Origin: Variovorax boronicumulans
Lineage (GTDB): Bacteria > Pseudomonadota > Gammaproteobacteria > Burkholderiales > Burkholderiaceae_C
Length of the DNA: 64,000 bases
Assembly (NCBI RefSeq): GCF_029892485.1
Contig: NZ_JARXVG010000005.1
Coordinates: 310,001-374,000, forward strand
Reading direction: 5' to 3'
The translations under genes and the position numbers were made by a program. The first letter of the stretch is position 1. Each line of letters opens with the position of its first letter. The notes below the pieces were generated by a model. The model did no database searches. It was not told the DNA's origin and saw nothing but the letters and a program-made list of their open reading frames with translations. Shown in pieces: positions 51,531 through 60,048 of the stretch.

Positions 51531-52256
51531 ATGAAGAAAACAATGTTTGCGCTGGCGGCTCTGGGTGCCTTGGCGTCCGGCAGCGCATCAGCGCAAAACG
51601 CCGGCGACTGGGTCGTCGGTGCAGGCTGGTTCCATCTGGCGCCTCAGGATTCGAGCAAGCCGCTCACGGTCACGTCCCCGGTGCAGAGCGTGCTGCCGGG
51701 ATCGGGTGCCAGCGTCAAGGACTCGGACACCTTCGGCTTCAACATCGGCTATTTCATCGACAGCCACTGGGCTGTGGAAGGCGTGCTGGGCGTTCCCCCC
51801 AAATTCAAGCTGAACGGCACCGGCACGCTGGGCCGCGTGGGCCAGCTCGGCGAAGCCCGCCAGTGGAGCCCGACCATCCTGGCCAAGTACTTCTTCAACG
51901 AAGGCAACGACGCCTTCCGTCCGTTCGTCGGCCTGGGCGGCACCTACGTCTGGTACAGCGACGTGAAGCTGACCTCCAACCTGCAGGGCGCATTGGCGAG
52001 CCAGTTCCACCAGTCGCCGTACGCGGTCAACACCACGGCCAAGCTCGACAGTGCGTTCGCACCCGTGCTCAATGCCGGCGTGGCCTACCAGTTCGACAAG
52101 CACTGGGGCGTGTCGTTCTCGGTGTCGTACATCCCGCTGAAGACCAAGGCCAAGCTGACAACGACCACGGTGAGTGGCCTGCCGGTCGCCCGCAGCGAAG
52201 CCAGCCTGAAGCTGAACCCGATCGTCACCTACGTGGCGGCGACCTACAGGTTCTGA
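51531..52256 (+). CDS. OmpW-family outer-membrane protein
   Basis: 241 residues with a signal peptide (MKKTMFALAALGALASGSASA). It is an eight-stranded beta-barrel of the OmpW family: GDWVVGAGWFHLAPQDSS at the N-terminus, GYFIDSHWAVEGVLGVPP, LAKYFFNEGNDAFRPFVGLG and a C-terminal strand ending in Phe (YVAATYRF) for the assembly machinery. OmpW proteins form narrow hydrophobic channels. The ATG follows an AAAGGAG ribosome binding site. Two palindromic operators lie 83-126 bp upstream. Confidence 0.9.
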   Translation: MKKTMFALAALGALASGSASAQNAGDWVVGAGWFHLAPQDSSKPLTVTSPVQSVLPGSGASVKDSDTFGFNIGYFIDSHWAVEGVLGVPPKFKLNGTGTLGRVGQLGEARQWSPTILAKYFFNEGNDAFRPFVGLGGTYVWYSDVKLTSNLQGALASQFHQSPYAVNTTAKLDSAFAPVLNAGVAYQFDKHWGVSFSVSYIPLKTKAKLTTTTVSGLPVARSEASLKLNPIVTYVAATYRF

Positions 52257-52271
52257 CCCGACCTGAAGGCC

Positions 52272-52955
52272 TTACCGCGCCGTGCGGTAGGGCTCTTCGA
52301 ACTGCAGGAAATCCTTCTCCGCCAGCGCCTCGTCGATCCAGGCCTTGATGCCCGGCAGTGCCTGCACGCGTTCGATGTAGGCCGAAATGGCAGGCGGCAC
52401 CGGCAGCCCGTAGGTCTTGATGCGCGTGCCGATGGGCGCGAAGTACGCGTCGGCGATGGTGAATTCGCCGAACAGCAGCGGGCCGCCATGGGTGTCGAGC
52501 AGGCCGGTCCACATCTGGACGATGCGGTCGAGGTCGCTGCGCACCTCGGGCTGTTCCTTGAGCAGCTTCGCGCCGACTCCGGGCAGCGATGCCTCGATGT
52601 TCATGCCGCAATGGTTGCGCAGGCCACCGAAGCCCGAATGCATCTCGGCGCAGATGCTGCGTGCGCGCGCGCGGTCGGCAACGCCCTTCGGCCAGAGCTG
52701 CTTGTCGGGAAAGGTCTCGGCGAGGTATTCGGCGATGGCCAGCGTGTCCCAGACGACGAGGTCGCCATCGACCAGTACCGGCACCTTCGCCACCGGGTTC
52801 AGCGCGGCGATGGTGTGCTTGAACTGCGACTCCGCCTCGAAGGAGTCGAAGCGCACCATGACTTCATCGAACGCGATGCCCGCCTGCTTCATGAGCACCC
52901 AGGGGCGCATGGACCACGACGAGTAGTTCTTGTTGCCGATGTAGAGCTTGCGCAT
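52272..52955 (-). CDS. Glutathione S-transferase family protein
   Basis: 227 residues. The N-terminal thioredoxin-like domain has YIGNKNYSSWSMRPWVLMKQ (catalytic Ser of the YSSWSMRPW group), cis-Pro in KVPVLVDGDLVVWDTLAIAEYL, and a helical C-terminal domain (FTIADAYFAPIGTR). This resembles the zeta- or GST-like subgroup in proteobacteria. The substrate is unknown. It converges on ompW with 15 bp between stops. Confidence 0.9.
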   Translation of the reverse strand: MRKLYIGNKNYSSWSMRPWVLMKQAGIAFDEVMVRFDSFEAESQFKHTIAALNPVAKVPVLVDGDLVVWDTLAIAEYLAETFPDKQLWPKGVADRARARSICAEMHSGFGGLRNHCGMNIEASLPGVGAKLLKEQPEVRSDLDRIVQMWTGLLDTHGGPLLFGEFTIADAYFAPIGTRIKTYGLPVPPAISAYIERVQALPGIKAWIDEALAEKDFLQFEEPYRTAR

Positions 52956-53063
52956 CAGGGGATCCTCCGGTTCGGTTCAGTGCAAAGCCTTCGATGCTAG
53001 CCGCGAGGCGCGTGGCCATTGATGCCGAACGCGGTGCGGATTGATGCGGGCCGGCCCGCGCCT

Positions 53064-53618
53064 TCAGCGGTCGCGGGGCTTGTCGTTCGGCGAGGCGATC
53101 ACGCGCGGCGCGCCTTGCGCATCGTCCTTGGGGACGGCGCGCTCCAGCAGGCTCACCAGCCGCGGCACCAGCGACAGCACCGCCAGCGCCAGCAGCGCGC
53201 TGAGCACGGCGGTCGCCTCGCGGCCGAGCCCGCAGGCCATGCCGATGGCGGCCGTCATCCACAGCCCGGCGGCGGTGGTGAGGCCCTGCACGTGCGACTC
53301 GTCCTTGCCCTGCTTGAGGATGGTGCCCGCGCAGAGAAAGCCCACGCCCGCCACCAGCCCCTGGATCACCCGGCTCATGTCGGCCGGGACGATGCCGGTC
53401 TGCTGCGGGATCAGCACGAACATCGCCGAGCCGATGGCCACCAGCATGTGGGTGCGCACGCCGGCCGCCTTGCCCTGCTGCTCGCGCTCGAAGCCCAGCA
53501 CGAAGCCCAGGATGGCCGCGAGCGTGAGGCGAACGACGATGCGCGTGAGCTGCGCGACGTCCGTCACGTCCGAGAACTCGGACGCGATGGTGTTCAGGAC
53601 CTCGTCGCGCCAGCTCAT
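53064..53618 (-). CDS. MgtC/SapB-family inner-membrane protein
   Basis: 184 residues. Four or five N-terminal membrane helices with the family signature LTLAAILGFVLGFEREQQGKAAGVRTHMLVAIGSA and VAGVGFLCAGTIL, then GLTTAAGLWMTAAIGMACGLG. The C-terminus is short and polar, so it lacks the cytosolic ACT-like domain of virulence MgtC. The function is uncertain (magnesium- or acid-stress-linked in some bacteria). It starts 1 bp after the slt stop, so the two are co-transcribed. Confidence 0.87.
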   Translation of the reverse strand: MSWRDEVLNTIASEFSDVTDVAQLTRIVVRLTLAAILGFVLGFEREQQGKAAGVRTHMLVAIGSAMFVLIPQQTGIVPADMSRVIQGLVAGVGFLCAGTILKQGKDESHVQGLTTAAGLWMTAAIGMACGLGREATAVLSALLALAVLSLVPRLVSLLERAVPKDDAQGAPRVIASPNDKPRDR

Positions 53619-53619
53619 C

Positions 53620-55650
53620 TCAGGGCAGGTCTTTGTTGGGCTCGGGTTCGGCGGCGTCGCGCGGGCCGATGCGGCCCAGTCGCTCCTTCAGCGACTGCGG
53701 CTTGCCGCTGATGATCGCCGCGTAGTTGGTGGTGTTGGCCAGCACCTTCTTCACGTAGTCGCGGGTTTCGGCGAAGGGCACGTTCTCGGCCCAGATCGCG
53801 GCGTCGAGCACCGGCCCGTTGCGCCAGCTGCGCGGGCGGCCCGGGCCGGCGTTGTAGGCCGCGGCGGCCAGCGCCATGGAGCCGTCGAAATCGTCGAGCG
53901 CGAGCTTCAGGTAATTGGTGCCGATGGTGATGTTGGTTTCGCGGTCGTTGATCTGGCCGGGCGTGAAGTCGGTCATGCCGATCTTGCGGGCCGTCCAGCG
54001 CGCGGTGGCGGGCATCACCTGCATGAGGCCCGAAGCGCCGACGCCCGAGCGGGCGTCCATGATGAAGCGGCTTTCCTGGCGGATCAGGCCGTAGACGTAG
54101 GCCGGGTCCAGGCCGATGTCCTGGCTCTTGCGCAGCACCGTGTCGTGGAAGGGCATGGGAAAGCGCTGCTCCACGTCGATCGCGCCCTTGGTGCGCTCGC
54201 TGGTGTTGATGCAGCGGTCCCACACCTCGCGCTGGCAGGCGAAGTCGGCCGCGGCCAGGAGCGCGCGGTCGTCCATGCCGCCCTTGTCGTGCAGGTTGGT
54301 GGCGTAGTTCCACTCGCGCGTGCCTTCGGAGCGCAGGCCGATCGCGATGGCGTAGAGGCCGCGGTTGAGCGCGACGTTGCTGCGCGCGGCGGCTTTTTCC
54401 TCGGGCGTGAGCGGCGCGGGCCGGGTGGCCGCGACGACGCGCTGGCCCAATTCTTCGAGCGCGAGCATTTCGTAAAAGCCGCGCGTGCCGGCGATGCTGG
54501 TGTACAGATCGCGGGCCTGGGCGCGACGCTCGTCGCTGCGTTCGGTGGCGAGCGCGCGGGCCTTCCAGTAGACCCAGGTGGGGTCGAGCTGGGCGGTTTC
54601 GCTCATCGCGTTGATGGTGGGCACCACGTCCTTCCACTGGCCGGCGCGCAACGCGGTGCGCACGCGCCAGCCGAGCATGTCGTCCGACAGGTCGCTGTTC
54701 TTCGTGACGTTGGCGAAATAGCCCACGGCCTGCGGCGAGAGCTTGTTGGCCGATGCGCGGCCGATGGCGCCCCAGAGCCAGTTGCGCTCTTCGGACGAGA
54801 GCATCGGGCCCCACTTGCTGTCCAGCTGCGAGGCGGCCATGTCGGGGTCGGCAATGGCGACCTTGATGAGCGCGAGCACCACCAGTTCCTTGCGCGATTT
54901 GGCGGCCACGAAGGCGCGGCCGGTGAGGAACTTGGCCGAGCTGGCGTTGAGCTCCTCGAAAAGCGGCAGCGCATCGGGCGCGGCGATGGTGACGGCGCCG
55001 CGCGCGGCCTGCGGGCGGTTGGCTTCGATGGCCAGGCGCGCCTTCTTCCAGGCATCGTTGGGCGACATCAGGCGCGAGGCGACCATGCGGTCGGCGGCGG
55101 TGAGGCAGCCGTCGTCGGCTTCCTTCTGGCTGAACCAGCTGCGGCGCACGTCGTCGGCTTGGGCCTGCGTGGCGGTGCCCGAGCGCAGCGTCTCGGCCAG
55201 GATCGCATAGCAGCGCACCTGCGCGTCGTCGCCCATGCGGTAGCCGGCCACGTTGGCGGCAAAGCCGTCCCAATCGCGGCGCTGGCCGAGCAGCAGCAGC
55301 CAGTCGTTGCGCAGGCGGTCTTCCTGGTACGTGCCGGGGTAGCGCGCGTAGAAGTCCTGCACTTCGTTGGGCGCGGCTTCCTGCAGGCGGGCCTTCAGTT
55401 CCCAGTAGGCAGCCCAGGGTTCGAGCGCATGGCCGCGGGCTTGCGGCAGGAGGGCGGTGAGACGCGCCTTGTCGCCGCGCTGGAAGGCCTGCTTCATCTG
55501 CACCAGCACGTCGTCGTTGGTGTTGGCCTGTGCGCTGGCAGGTGGATGAAAGAGCAGTGCGGCGGCAGTCAGGACGAGGGAAAAAGCAACGGCTGGCGTT
55601 GCGTTGCGCGGGCGGTTGCGCGTGGATGCCAAAATGCTTGGGAACTGCAT
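53620..55650 (-). CDS. slt: Soluble lytic murein transglycosylase (Slt family)
   Basis: 676 residues with a signal peptide (VAFSLVLTAAALLFHPPASA). A long alpha-superhelical U/L domain is followed by a C-terminal lysozyme-like SLT domain with catalytic Glu in YGLIRQESRF and SGLMQVMPATAR, AAYNAGPGR and the closing FAETRDYVKKVLANTTNY. It cleaves peptidoglycan to 1,6-anhydro-muropeptides, the substrates of the AmpD pathway that is also in this window. Its ATG (55650) is 9 bp from the divergent fthC ATG. Confidence 0.9.
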   Translation of the reverse strand: MQFPSILASTRNRPRNATPAVAFSLVLTAAALLFHPPASAQANTNDDVLVQMKQAFQRGDKARLTALLPQARGHALEPWAAYWELKARLQEAAPNEVQDFYARYPGTYQEDRLRNDWLLLLGQRRDWDGFAANVAGYRMGDDAQVRCYAILAETLRSGTATQAQADDVRRSWFSQKEADDGCLTAADRMVASRLMSPNDAWKKARLAIEANRPQAARGAVTIAAPDALPLFEELNASSAKFLTGRAFVAAKSRKELVVLALIKVAIADPDMAASQLDSKWGPMLSSEERNWLWGAIGRASANKLSPQAVGYFANVTKNSDLSDDMLGWRVRTALRAGQWKDVVPTINAMSETAQLDPTWVYWKARALATERSDERRAQARDLYTSIAGTRGFYEMLALEELGQRVVAATRPAPLTPEEKAAARSNVALNRGLYAIAIGLRSEGTREWNYATNLHDKGGMDDRALLAAADFACQREVWDRCINTSERTKGAIDVEQRFPMPFHDTVLRKSQDIGLDPAYVYGLIRQESRFIMDARSGVGASGLMQVMPATARWTARKIGMTDFTPGQINDRETNITIGTNYLKLALDDFDGSMALAAAAYNAGPGRPRSWRNGPVLDAAIWAENVPFAETRDYVKKVLANTTNYAAIISGKPQSLKERLGRIGPRDAAEPEPNKDLP

Positions 55651-55659
55651 CGGGGGATT

Positions 55660-56277
55660 ATGGACAAGTCAAAGGGTGCCGACACTTCGGCGACGGCGAG
55701 TTTTCTGAAGGACCAGTTGCGCAAGGCACTGATCGAACAACGCCTGGCCATGCCGGATCGGATGACGCGTGCCGACCTGCTGCAGCGCGTCATGCGCATC
55801 TGGCTGGTCGGCCGGCCCGACACCGTGATCGGCGCCTACTGGCCGATCAAGGGCGAGTTCGATCCGCTGCCCGCACTGCACCGCTGGAAGGAAGACGGCG
55901 AGCTCATGGAAGAAACCCAGCGCCGCCGCATCGGACTGCCGGTGATCGACAAGGTTCACAAGACCCTCACCTTCCATGCCTGGTACCCCGGCTGCCAGAT
56001 GGAAGAAGACGCCTACGGCATTCCCAAGCCCAAGGACACCGAGCTGATCGTGCCGACCCTGCTGTTCGTGCCCTGCGTGGGCTACAGCGCGGGCGGCTAC
56101 CGTCTGGGCTACGGCGGCGGCTTCTACGACCGCACGCTGGCGGCGCTGGAGCCGCGGCCGTTCACGGTGGGCCTCGGTTTCACGCATGGCTTTCTCGATG
56201 ACTTCGAGCCAGAGGCGCACGACCTGCCGCTGGACGCCATCCTGAACGACAACGGCGTCGTGTGGCCAATGTCTTGA
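55660..56277 (+). CDS. fthC: 5-formyltetrahydrofolate cyclo-ligase
   Basis: 205 residues. It converts 5-formyl-THF to 5,10-methenyl-THF with ATP. Conserved blocks: IGAYWPIKGEFDPLPAL, ELIVPTLLFVPCVGYSAGGYRLGYGGGFYDRTL (the substrate/ATP loop) and VGLGFTHGF. ATG 55660 is the first good start of a frame that stays open far upstream; the upstream part overlaps slt and is a shadow. It is followed directly by a dispersed repeat. Confidence 0.9.
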   Translation: MDKSKGADTSATASFLKDQLRKALIEQRLAMPDRMTRADLLQRVMRIWLVGRPDTVIGAYWPIKGEFDPLPALHRWKEDGELMEETQRRRIGLPVIDKVHKTLTFHAWYPGCQMEEDAYGIPKPKDTELIVPTLLFVPCVGYSAGGYRLGYGGGFYDRTLAALEPRPFTVGLGFTHGFLDDFEPEAHDLPLDAILNDNGVVWPMS

Positions 56278-56345
56278 GCCCCCCGGCTTTTCACTTCGTG
56301 TAACTCCACCCCCCAAGGGGGAGGCGCGGCCCGGCGGCGGCCGCA
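56278..56345. repeat. Dispersed repeat, copy B (between converging fthC and LysR genes)
   Basis: The reverse complement of copy A at 46963-47054, about 68 bp, with the shared core TCGTGTAACTCCACCCCCC and flank GCGGCCCGGCGGCGGCCGCA. It contains a CCCCCAAGGGGG hairpin that may act as terminator for fthC. Confidence 0.8.
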
Positions 56346-56352
56346 TCTCCGT

Positions 56353-57336
56353 TCAATCGATGTTGTCCACGGTGTCCGGATCGGGCACCTCGCCGATGGT
56401 CTCGCGCGTGGTGCCGGCCTGCAGCAGCAGCCAGTCCCAGAAGGCGTTGATCTCGGGCCGCAGCGCATTGCGCGGGCCGGCGATGAGCCAGTAGCACATC
56501 GGTGAATCCATGCGGTGCTGGGGCAGCACCTCCACCAGGTCGCCGTTGGCCAGGCTTTCGGCGATCAGCGAGCTGCGCGCCAGCACCACGCCCTGGCCGG
56601 TGAGCGCGGCCTGCACCATCTGGTAGGCGTAGTTGAAATAGAGCCAGCGCTTGGGCTGCGCGCGCTCCAGGCCGTTCACCTCGAACCAGCGCCGCCACGT
56701 CAGCCATTCGAGGTGCGTGCGGTGGGCATCGCCCGCCTCGATCAGCGTGAAGCGGGTGATGTCTTCCGGGGTCTTGATCGGCGGGCTGCTCTTGATGAGC
56801 CAGGGGCTCGCCACCGGCGTCAGGTTTTCGCCGAACAGGCGCACCGCGGTCGGCGGCATGGCCTCGCGCGGGCCGTAGCGCAGCGCGATGTCCACGTCGG
56901 CCACTTCGAGGTCGACCGCCACGTCGCTGGCGTCGATGCGGATGTCGATCTCGGGGTTGTCGCGCTGGAAGGCCTCCAGCCGCGGGATCAGCCACATCGA
57001 GGCGAAAGACGCAAAAGTGGTGAGCGACACGCTCTTGCGCCCCGCGCTCTGGCGGATCTGGCGCACCGCCATGTCGATGCGCGGCAGCGACTGCTGCACC
57101 GCGAGCAGCAACTGCGCTCCGGCGCCGGTCAGTTCCACCGCCCGCGTGTGGCGAAGGAACAGCGACACGCCCACTTCTTCCTCCAGCGACTGGATCTGCC
57201 GGCTGACGGCCGACTGGGTCAGCGCCATTTCTTCCGCCGCGGCGCGGAAATTCAGGTGCCGGGCGACGGCTTCGAAGGCACGCAGATGCCCGGCCGAGAT
57301 GGGACGGGAGCGCAGGTGGGTTTGCGAATGCTGCAT
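56353..57336 (-). CDS. LysR-family regulator (GcvA-like)
   Basis: 327 residues: N-terminal winged HTH (HLRAFEAVARHLNFRAAAEEMALTQSAVSRQIQSLEEEVG) and a periplasmic-binding-protein-like effector domain with the GcvA-type RYGP motif. It likely controls the divergent DUF2917 gene or an unlinked target; the effector is unknown. The C-terminus VPDPDTVDNID is unusually acidic. It converges on fthC. Confidence 0.87.
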   Translation of the reverse strand: MQHSQTHLRSRPISAGHLRAFEAVARHLNFRAAAEEMALTQSAVSRQIQSLEEEVGVSLFLRHTRAVELTGAGAQLLLAVQQSLPRIDMAVRQIRQSAGRKSVSLTTFASFASMWLIPRLEAFQRDNPEIDIRIDASDVAVDLEVADVDIALRYGPREAMPPTAVRLFGENLTPVASPWLIKSSPPIKTPEDITRFTLIEAGDAHRTHLEWLTWRRWFEVNGLERAQPKRWLYFNYAYQMVQAALTGQGVVLARSSLIAESLANGDLVEVLPQHRMDSPMCYWLIAGPRNALRPEINAFWDWLLLQAGTTRETIGEVPDPDTVDNID

Positions 57337-57511
57337 GGATGGGGTTCCGAGGGGCGGGCCGGCGGTCGGGTCGATTGATGCGGAATGGACATCAGTAGGC
57401 TACTTCGTTTTCATTGGACCCACAACGCCGCAGAAACGATCATTCATTCCCGAACTGCGTCATTGCCACCGTCCTGGCATCGCACCTCGGCCAAGCCAAG
57501 GAGTCTCCATC

Positions 57512-57832
57512 ATGTCCACCGCCGTCTGCACCACCGAATCGCTCGCATCCCTGTCCATCCCCGCCCGTACCGCTGCCGCCGTGCCGCCGGCCGTACGCCG
57601 CGGCGCCTGGCAGATCGCCCCTGGCGAGGCGATGAGCCTGAAGGCGCGCACGGCCAGCGTCCTGCGCGTCAAGCAGGGCCGGGTGTGGATCACGCCCGAC
57701 GCCACGCTGGCCAATCCCAGCGAAGACCTGGTGCTCGCACCGGGCGAATCGATGACGGTGGCCGCCGGCCAGCGCATCGTCATGGAAGCGTGGGATGGCT
57801 ACGGTGCCACCTACTCGTGGGATCAGGCCTGA
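57512..57832 (+). CDS. DUF2917 protein, second copy
   Basis: 106 residues, beta-rich: AWQIAPGEAMSLKARTASVLRVKQGRVWITPD and LVLAPGESMTVAAGQRIVMEAWDG. It has the DUF2917 pattern shared with the gene at 44954 but is divergent in sequence. No signal peptide. ATG 57512 is preceded by AAGGAG at slightly long spacing. It diverges from a LysR gene and is followed by a strong terminator. Confidence 0.75.
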   Translation: MSTAVCTTESLASLSIPARTAAAVPPAVRRGAWQIAPGEAMSLKARTASVLRVKQGRVWITPDATLANPSEDLVLAPGESMTVAAGQRIVMEAWDGYGATYSWDQA

Positions 57833-57855
57833 CCCGGGTCGACCTCCCACGGACG

Positions 57856-57880
57856 GAAGGCGGCTTCGGCCGCCTTTTTT
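57856..57880 (+). terminator. Rho-independent terminator with TTCG tetraloop
   Basis: AAGGCGGC-TTCG-GCCGCCTT, an 8-bp perfect stem with a stable C(UUCG)G loop, followed by six T. It lies just after the DUF2917 gene. Confidence 0.9.
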
Positions 57881-57885
57881 CTTTT

Positions 57886-58290
57886 TCAGCCGTTGATGTC
57901 GAAACTGGGGCGCAGCGCCAGGAAATGCCTGAGGGCGGCCTCGCCTTCCAGGGCGTGCACGCCGGCCATCAGGTGCGGTCCTTCGCTCTCGGCCAGGCCC
58001 ATGCCGAAACCGCTGTAGTGCCGGGTTTCCAGCGGGCCCTGGTGAACCACCCGCACCTCGATGTGCCGGGGGTCCTGTTCGATGCGCCGCATCAATGCCT
58101 CCACCGCATCGCGCGGGCCTTCCAGGTGCTGGCAGAAGCGCATGCCGTCGAACACCAGCAGGCCGGTGATATTCCGCTGGGCGTTGCGCGCCCGCGCCTG
58201 GCCGACGATGGCGCCCACCGCGGTGGCCGGCAGGTCCTGCGCGAGCACGCTGCAGTAAAAGATTTCGTGGAGCGGTTGGTCTTCTGTCAT
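57886..58290 (-). CDS. BLUF blue-light photoreceptor (stand-alone)
   Basis: 134 residues, a BLUF domain with almost nothing else. FAD-contact and switch residues fall at the canonical spacing: Tyr12 (IFYCS), Asn36 (ARNAQRN) and Gln54 (FCQHLEG), i.e. +24 and +42 from Tyr as in AppA. Met97 matches the conserved Met, while the semi-conserved Trp position is Phe95. ITGLLVFDG and DPRHIEVRV are typical. Short BLUF proteins signal through partners. The divergent neighbour is a Crp/Fnr gene 90 bp away. The output pathway is unknown. Confidence 0.9.
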   Translation of the reverse strand: MTEDQPLHEIFYCSVLAQDLPATAVGAIVGQARARNAQRNITGLLVFDGMRFCQHLEGPRDAVEALMRRIEQDPRHIEVRVVHQGPLETRHYSGFGMGLAESEGPHLMAGVHALEGEAALRHFLALRPSFDING

Positions 58291-58380
58291 GCGTCTTGGG
58301 AGAAAAACGCTGCGGAGTCTAGAGACCGACGACGCGCCGCGAAATGTAAAAAGACACAGCCAAAACGCCTATAGTGCCGC

Positions 58381-59151
58381 GTGAGATTCGATGACCATCC
58401 CGTTGCGGCTTCCCCTCCCCAGGGCCTCAATCCCTGCGACGACTGCGCATTGCGCCGGCTCGAGGCCTTCCTGCCCGCATCGGCCGAAGAGCTCAAGACC
58501 ATCCAGTCGTTTCGCGTCGGCGCGCGGCGCGTCGAGGCCGGCAGCTCGATCGTCGAGGAGCACCGGCCCAGCCCGCAGCTCTTCACGCTCTACGCGGGAT
58601 GGGCCTTCCGCTACAAGACGCTGAGCGACGGCCGGCGGCAGATCCTGAGCTTTCTCTTGCCCGGCGACTTCATCGGCCTGCAGGACGAATTCGCCGAAGG
58701 CCAGACGCATGGCGTCGAGGCGGTGACCGACGTCACCCTGTGCGTCTTTTCGCGCGACCGGCTCTGGCCGCTCTTTCATGCCCAGCCCAAGCTGGGCTAC
58801 GACATCACCTGGCTGGCCGCGCGCGAGGAAAAGATGGTGGACGACAACCTCGTTACCGCCGGGCGGCGCAACGCGGCCGAGCGCGTGGCGATGCTGCTCA
58901 TGCACCTGTACCGCCGCGCCGAACGCGTGGGCATGGTGCGCGACGGCTGGGTCGAGTTTCCGTTCAACCAGCAGCACATCGCCGATGCGCTGGGGCTTTC
59001 GCTGGTGCACACCAACAAGACGCTGCGCCGCCTGCAGCGCCTGGGGCTCTACAAGCTCGATGCCGGCTGGCTGCGCATCCTGGAGCCGCACGCGCTCGAG
59101 ACACTGGGCGATTACTTCGAGCGTCCGCTGCGGCCCGTCCCCCTGATCTGA
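58381..59151 (+). CDS. Crp/Fnr-family regulator divergent from the BLUF gene
   Basis: 256 residues from GTG 58381. An N-terminal NPCDDCALR pair of Cys is followed by a sensor beta roll (FTLYAGWAFRYKTLSDGRRQ; LLPGDFIGLQDEF) and a C-terminal HTH (FNQQHIADALGLSLVHTNKTLRRLQ). Only two N-terminal Cys plus one central Cys are present, so an FNR-type four-Cys cluster is unlikely. A -10-like TATAGT (58370-58375) ends five bases before the GTG, so the mRNA may be leaderless. No in-frame ATG gives a better start. Confidence 0.82.
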   Translation: MRFDDHPVAASPPQGLNPCDDCALRRLEAFLPASAEELKTIQSFRVGARRVEAGSSIVEEHRPSPQLFTLYAGWAFRYKTLSDGRRQILSFLLPGDFIGLQDEFAEGQTHGVEAVTDVTLCVFSRDRLWPLFHAQPKLGYDITWLAAREEKMVDDNLVTAGRRNAAERVAMLLMHLYRRAERVGMVRDGWVEFPFNQQHIADALGLSLVHTNKTLRRLQRLGLYKLDAGWLRILEPHALETLGDYFERPLRPVPLI

Positions 59152-59160
59152 GCCACTGCC

Positions 59161-60048
59161 TCAACGCGCGGCCACCAGCTGGCGAAAGTCGCTCTGGTAG
59201 GCCTGCAGCCGGCGCACCGCCTGTTCGCGCTGGCTGGCGCTGGTGCCGTTGTGCAGGGCCGCGAGATTGCGGCAGCCTTCTTCCAGCAACACCTGCTGCT
59301 GGTCGCGCCACGGGCCGGGCGGCGGATTGGCGATGCGCAACAGGTAGGCATGCAATGCCGCGCGCGCCTCGGCCGGCGAGGGCTTCTTCGCGTTGAACCC
59401 GCGCAGCATCGCCAGCGCTTCCTGCTGGCGCTTGCGGCGCTCGGCGTCCGCCAGTTGCGGGTTGAACACCGACTGCGCCACCTGCTGCCTGAGCAGATCG
59501 CGCTGCTCGGCCGTGAGCCGGCCGTAGAAGTCTTCCATGCGGTCCAGGAACTGGTCGTAGCGCTTGTCCTGCACCTGCGCGGGCGTGCGGTCGAGCCAGT
59601 CCTTGCGGTATTCGTTGTTGAGCTTGGCGTACTTGCGTTCGAGCTGCTGCAACTGCGATTCGCTCAGGGTCAGCGCGAGGTCGGTGGTGGCCGGCTCGGC
59701 GCGCTCGGTCACGGCCAGCAGGCGCTCGCGAATGCTGTCGGCAAAGCCGCAAGCCTGCGCCGGCGTGACTTCGCCCGGTGCCAGGCCTTGCGCCTCCTGC
59801 AGCAGGGTGATGACCTTGGGCAGCTCGTTCTGCCGGTGCCAGGCCAGCAACTGGGCGAGTTCGTCGCGCACCTTGGGCGTCTGCGTGCTGTCGAAATCGA
59901 AGTAGCCGTCGAGCCACCAGTAGCTCACCTCGGGCAGGTTGTTGTAGGCCAGCCGGACCGCGCTGCAGGCCCCGAGTGCGGTAACCAAAAGCAGCACGCC
60001 GATAATCCGCGCCAGTTCAGCGCAACGAATCCGGGAAGAAGAAAGCAT
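59161..60048 (-). CDS. DUF6279 lipoprotein
   Basis: 295 residues with a lipoprotein signal peptide (lipobox ALGAC, Cys about 28) and the DUF6279 opening SAVRLAYNNLPEVSYWWLDGYFDFDS, then mostly helical charged sequence (LSESQLQQLERKYAKLNNEYRKDWLD; YGRLTAEQRDLLRQQ). The function is unknown. Its ATG (60048-60046) and the glmU ATG (60047-60049) share the palindrome CATG. A GGAG eight bases upstream of its start lies inside glmU. It converges with the Crp/Fnr gene with 9 bp between them. Confidence 0.8.
   Translation of the reverse strand: MLSSSRIRCAELARIIGVLLLVTALGACSAVRLAYNNLPEVSYWWLDGYFDFDSTQTPKVRDELAQLLAWHRQNELPKVITLLQEAQGLAPGEVTPAQACGFADSIRERLLAVTERAEPATTDLALTLSESQLQQLERKYAKLNNEYRKDWLDRTPAQVQDKRYDQFLDRMEDFYGRLTAEQRDLLRQQVAQSVFNPQLADAERRKRQQEALAMLRGFNAKKPSPAEARAALHAYLLRIANPPPGPWRDQQQVLLEEGCRNLAALHNGTSASQREQAVRRLQAYQSDFRQLVAAR

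Noticed and set aside
53041..55659. N-terminal 870 or so codons of the open frame that contains fthC
   Set aside because: Antisense to MgtC and slt. Only the part from ATG 55660 matches the cyclo-ligase family.
58381..59151. FNR-type oxygen sensor
   Set aside because: Only two N-terminal Cys (CDDC) and one central Cys are present; the four-Cys set of FNR is incomplete.
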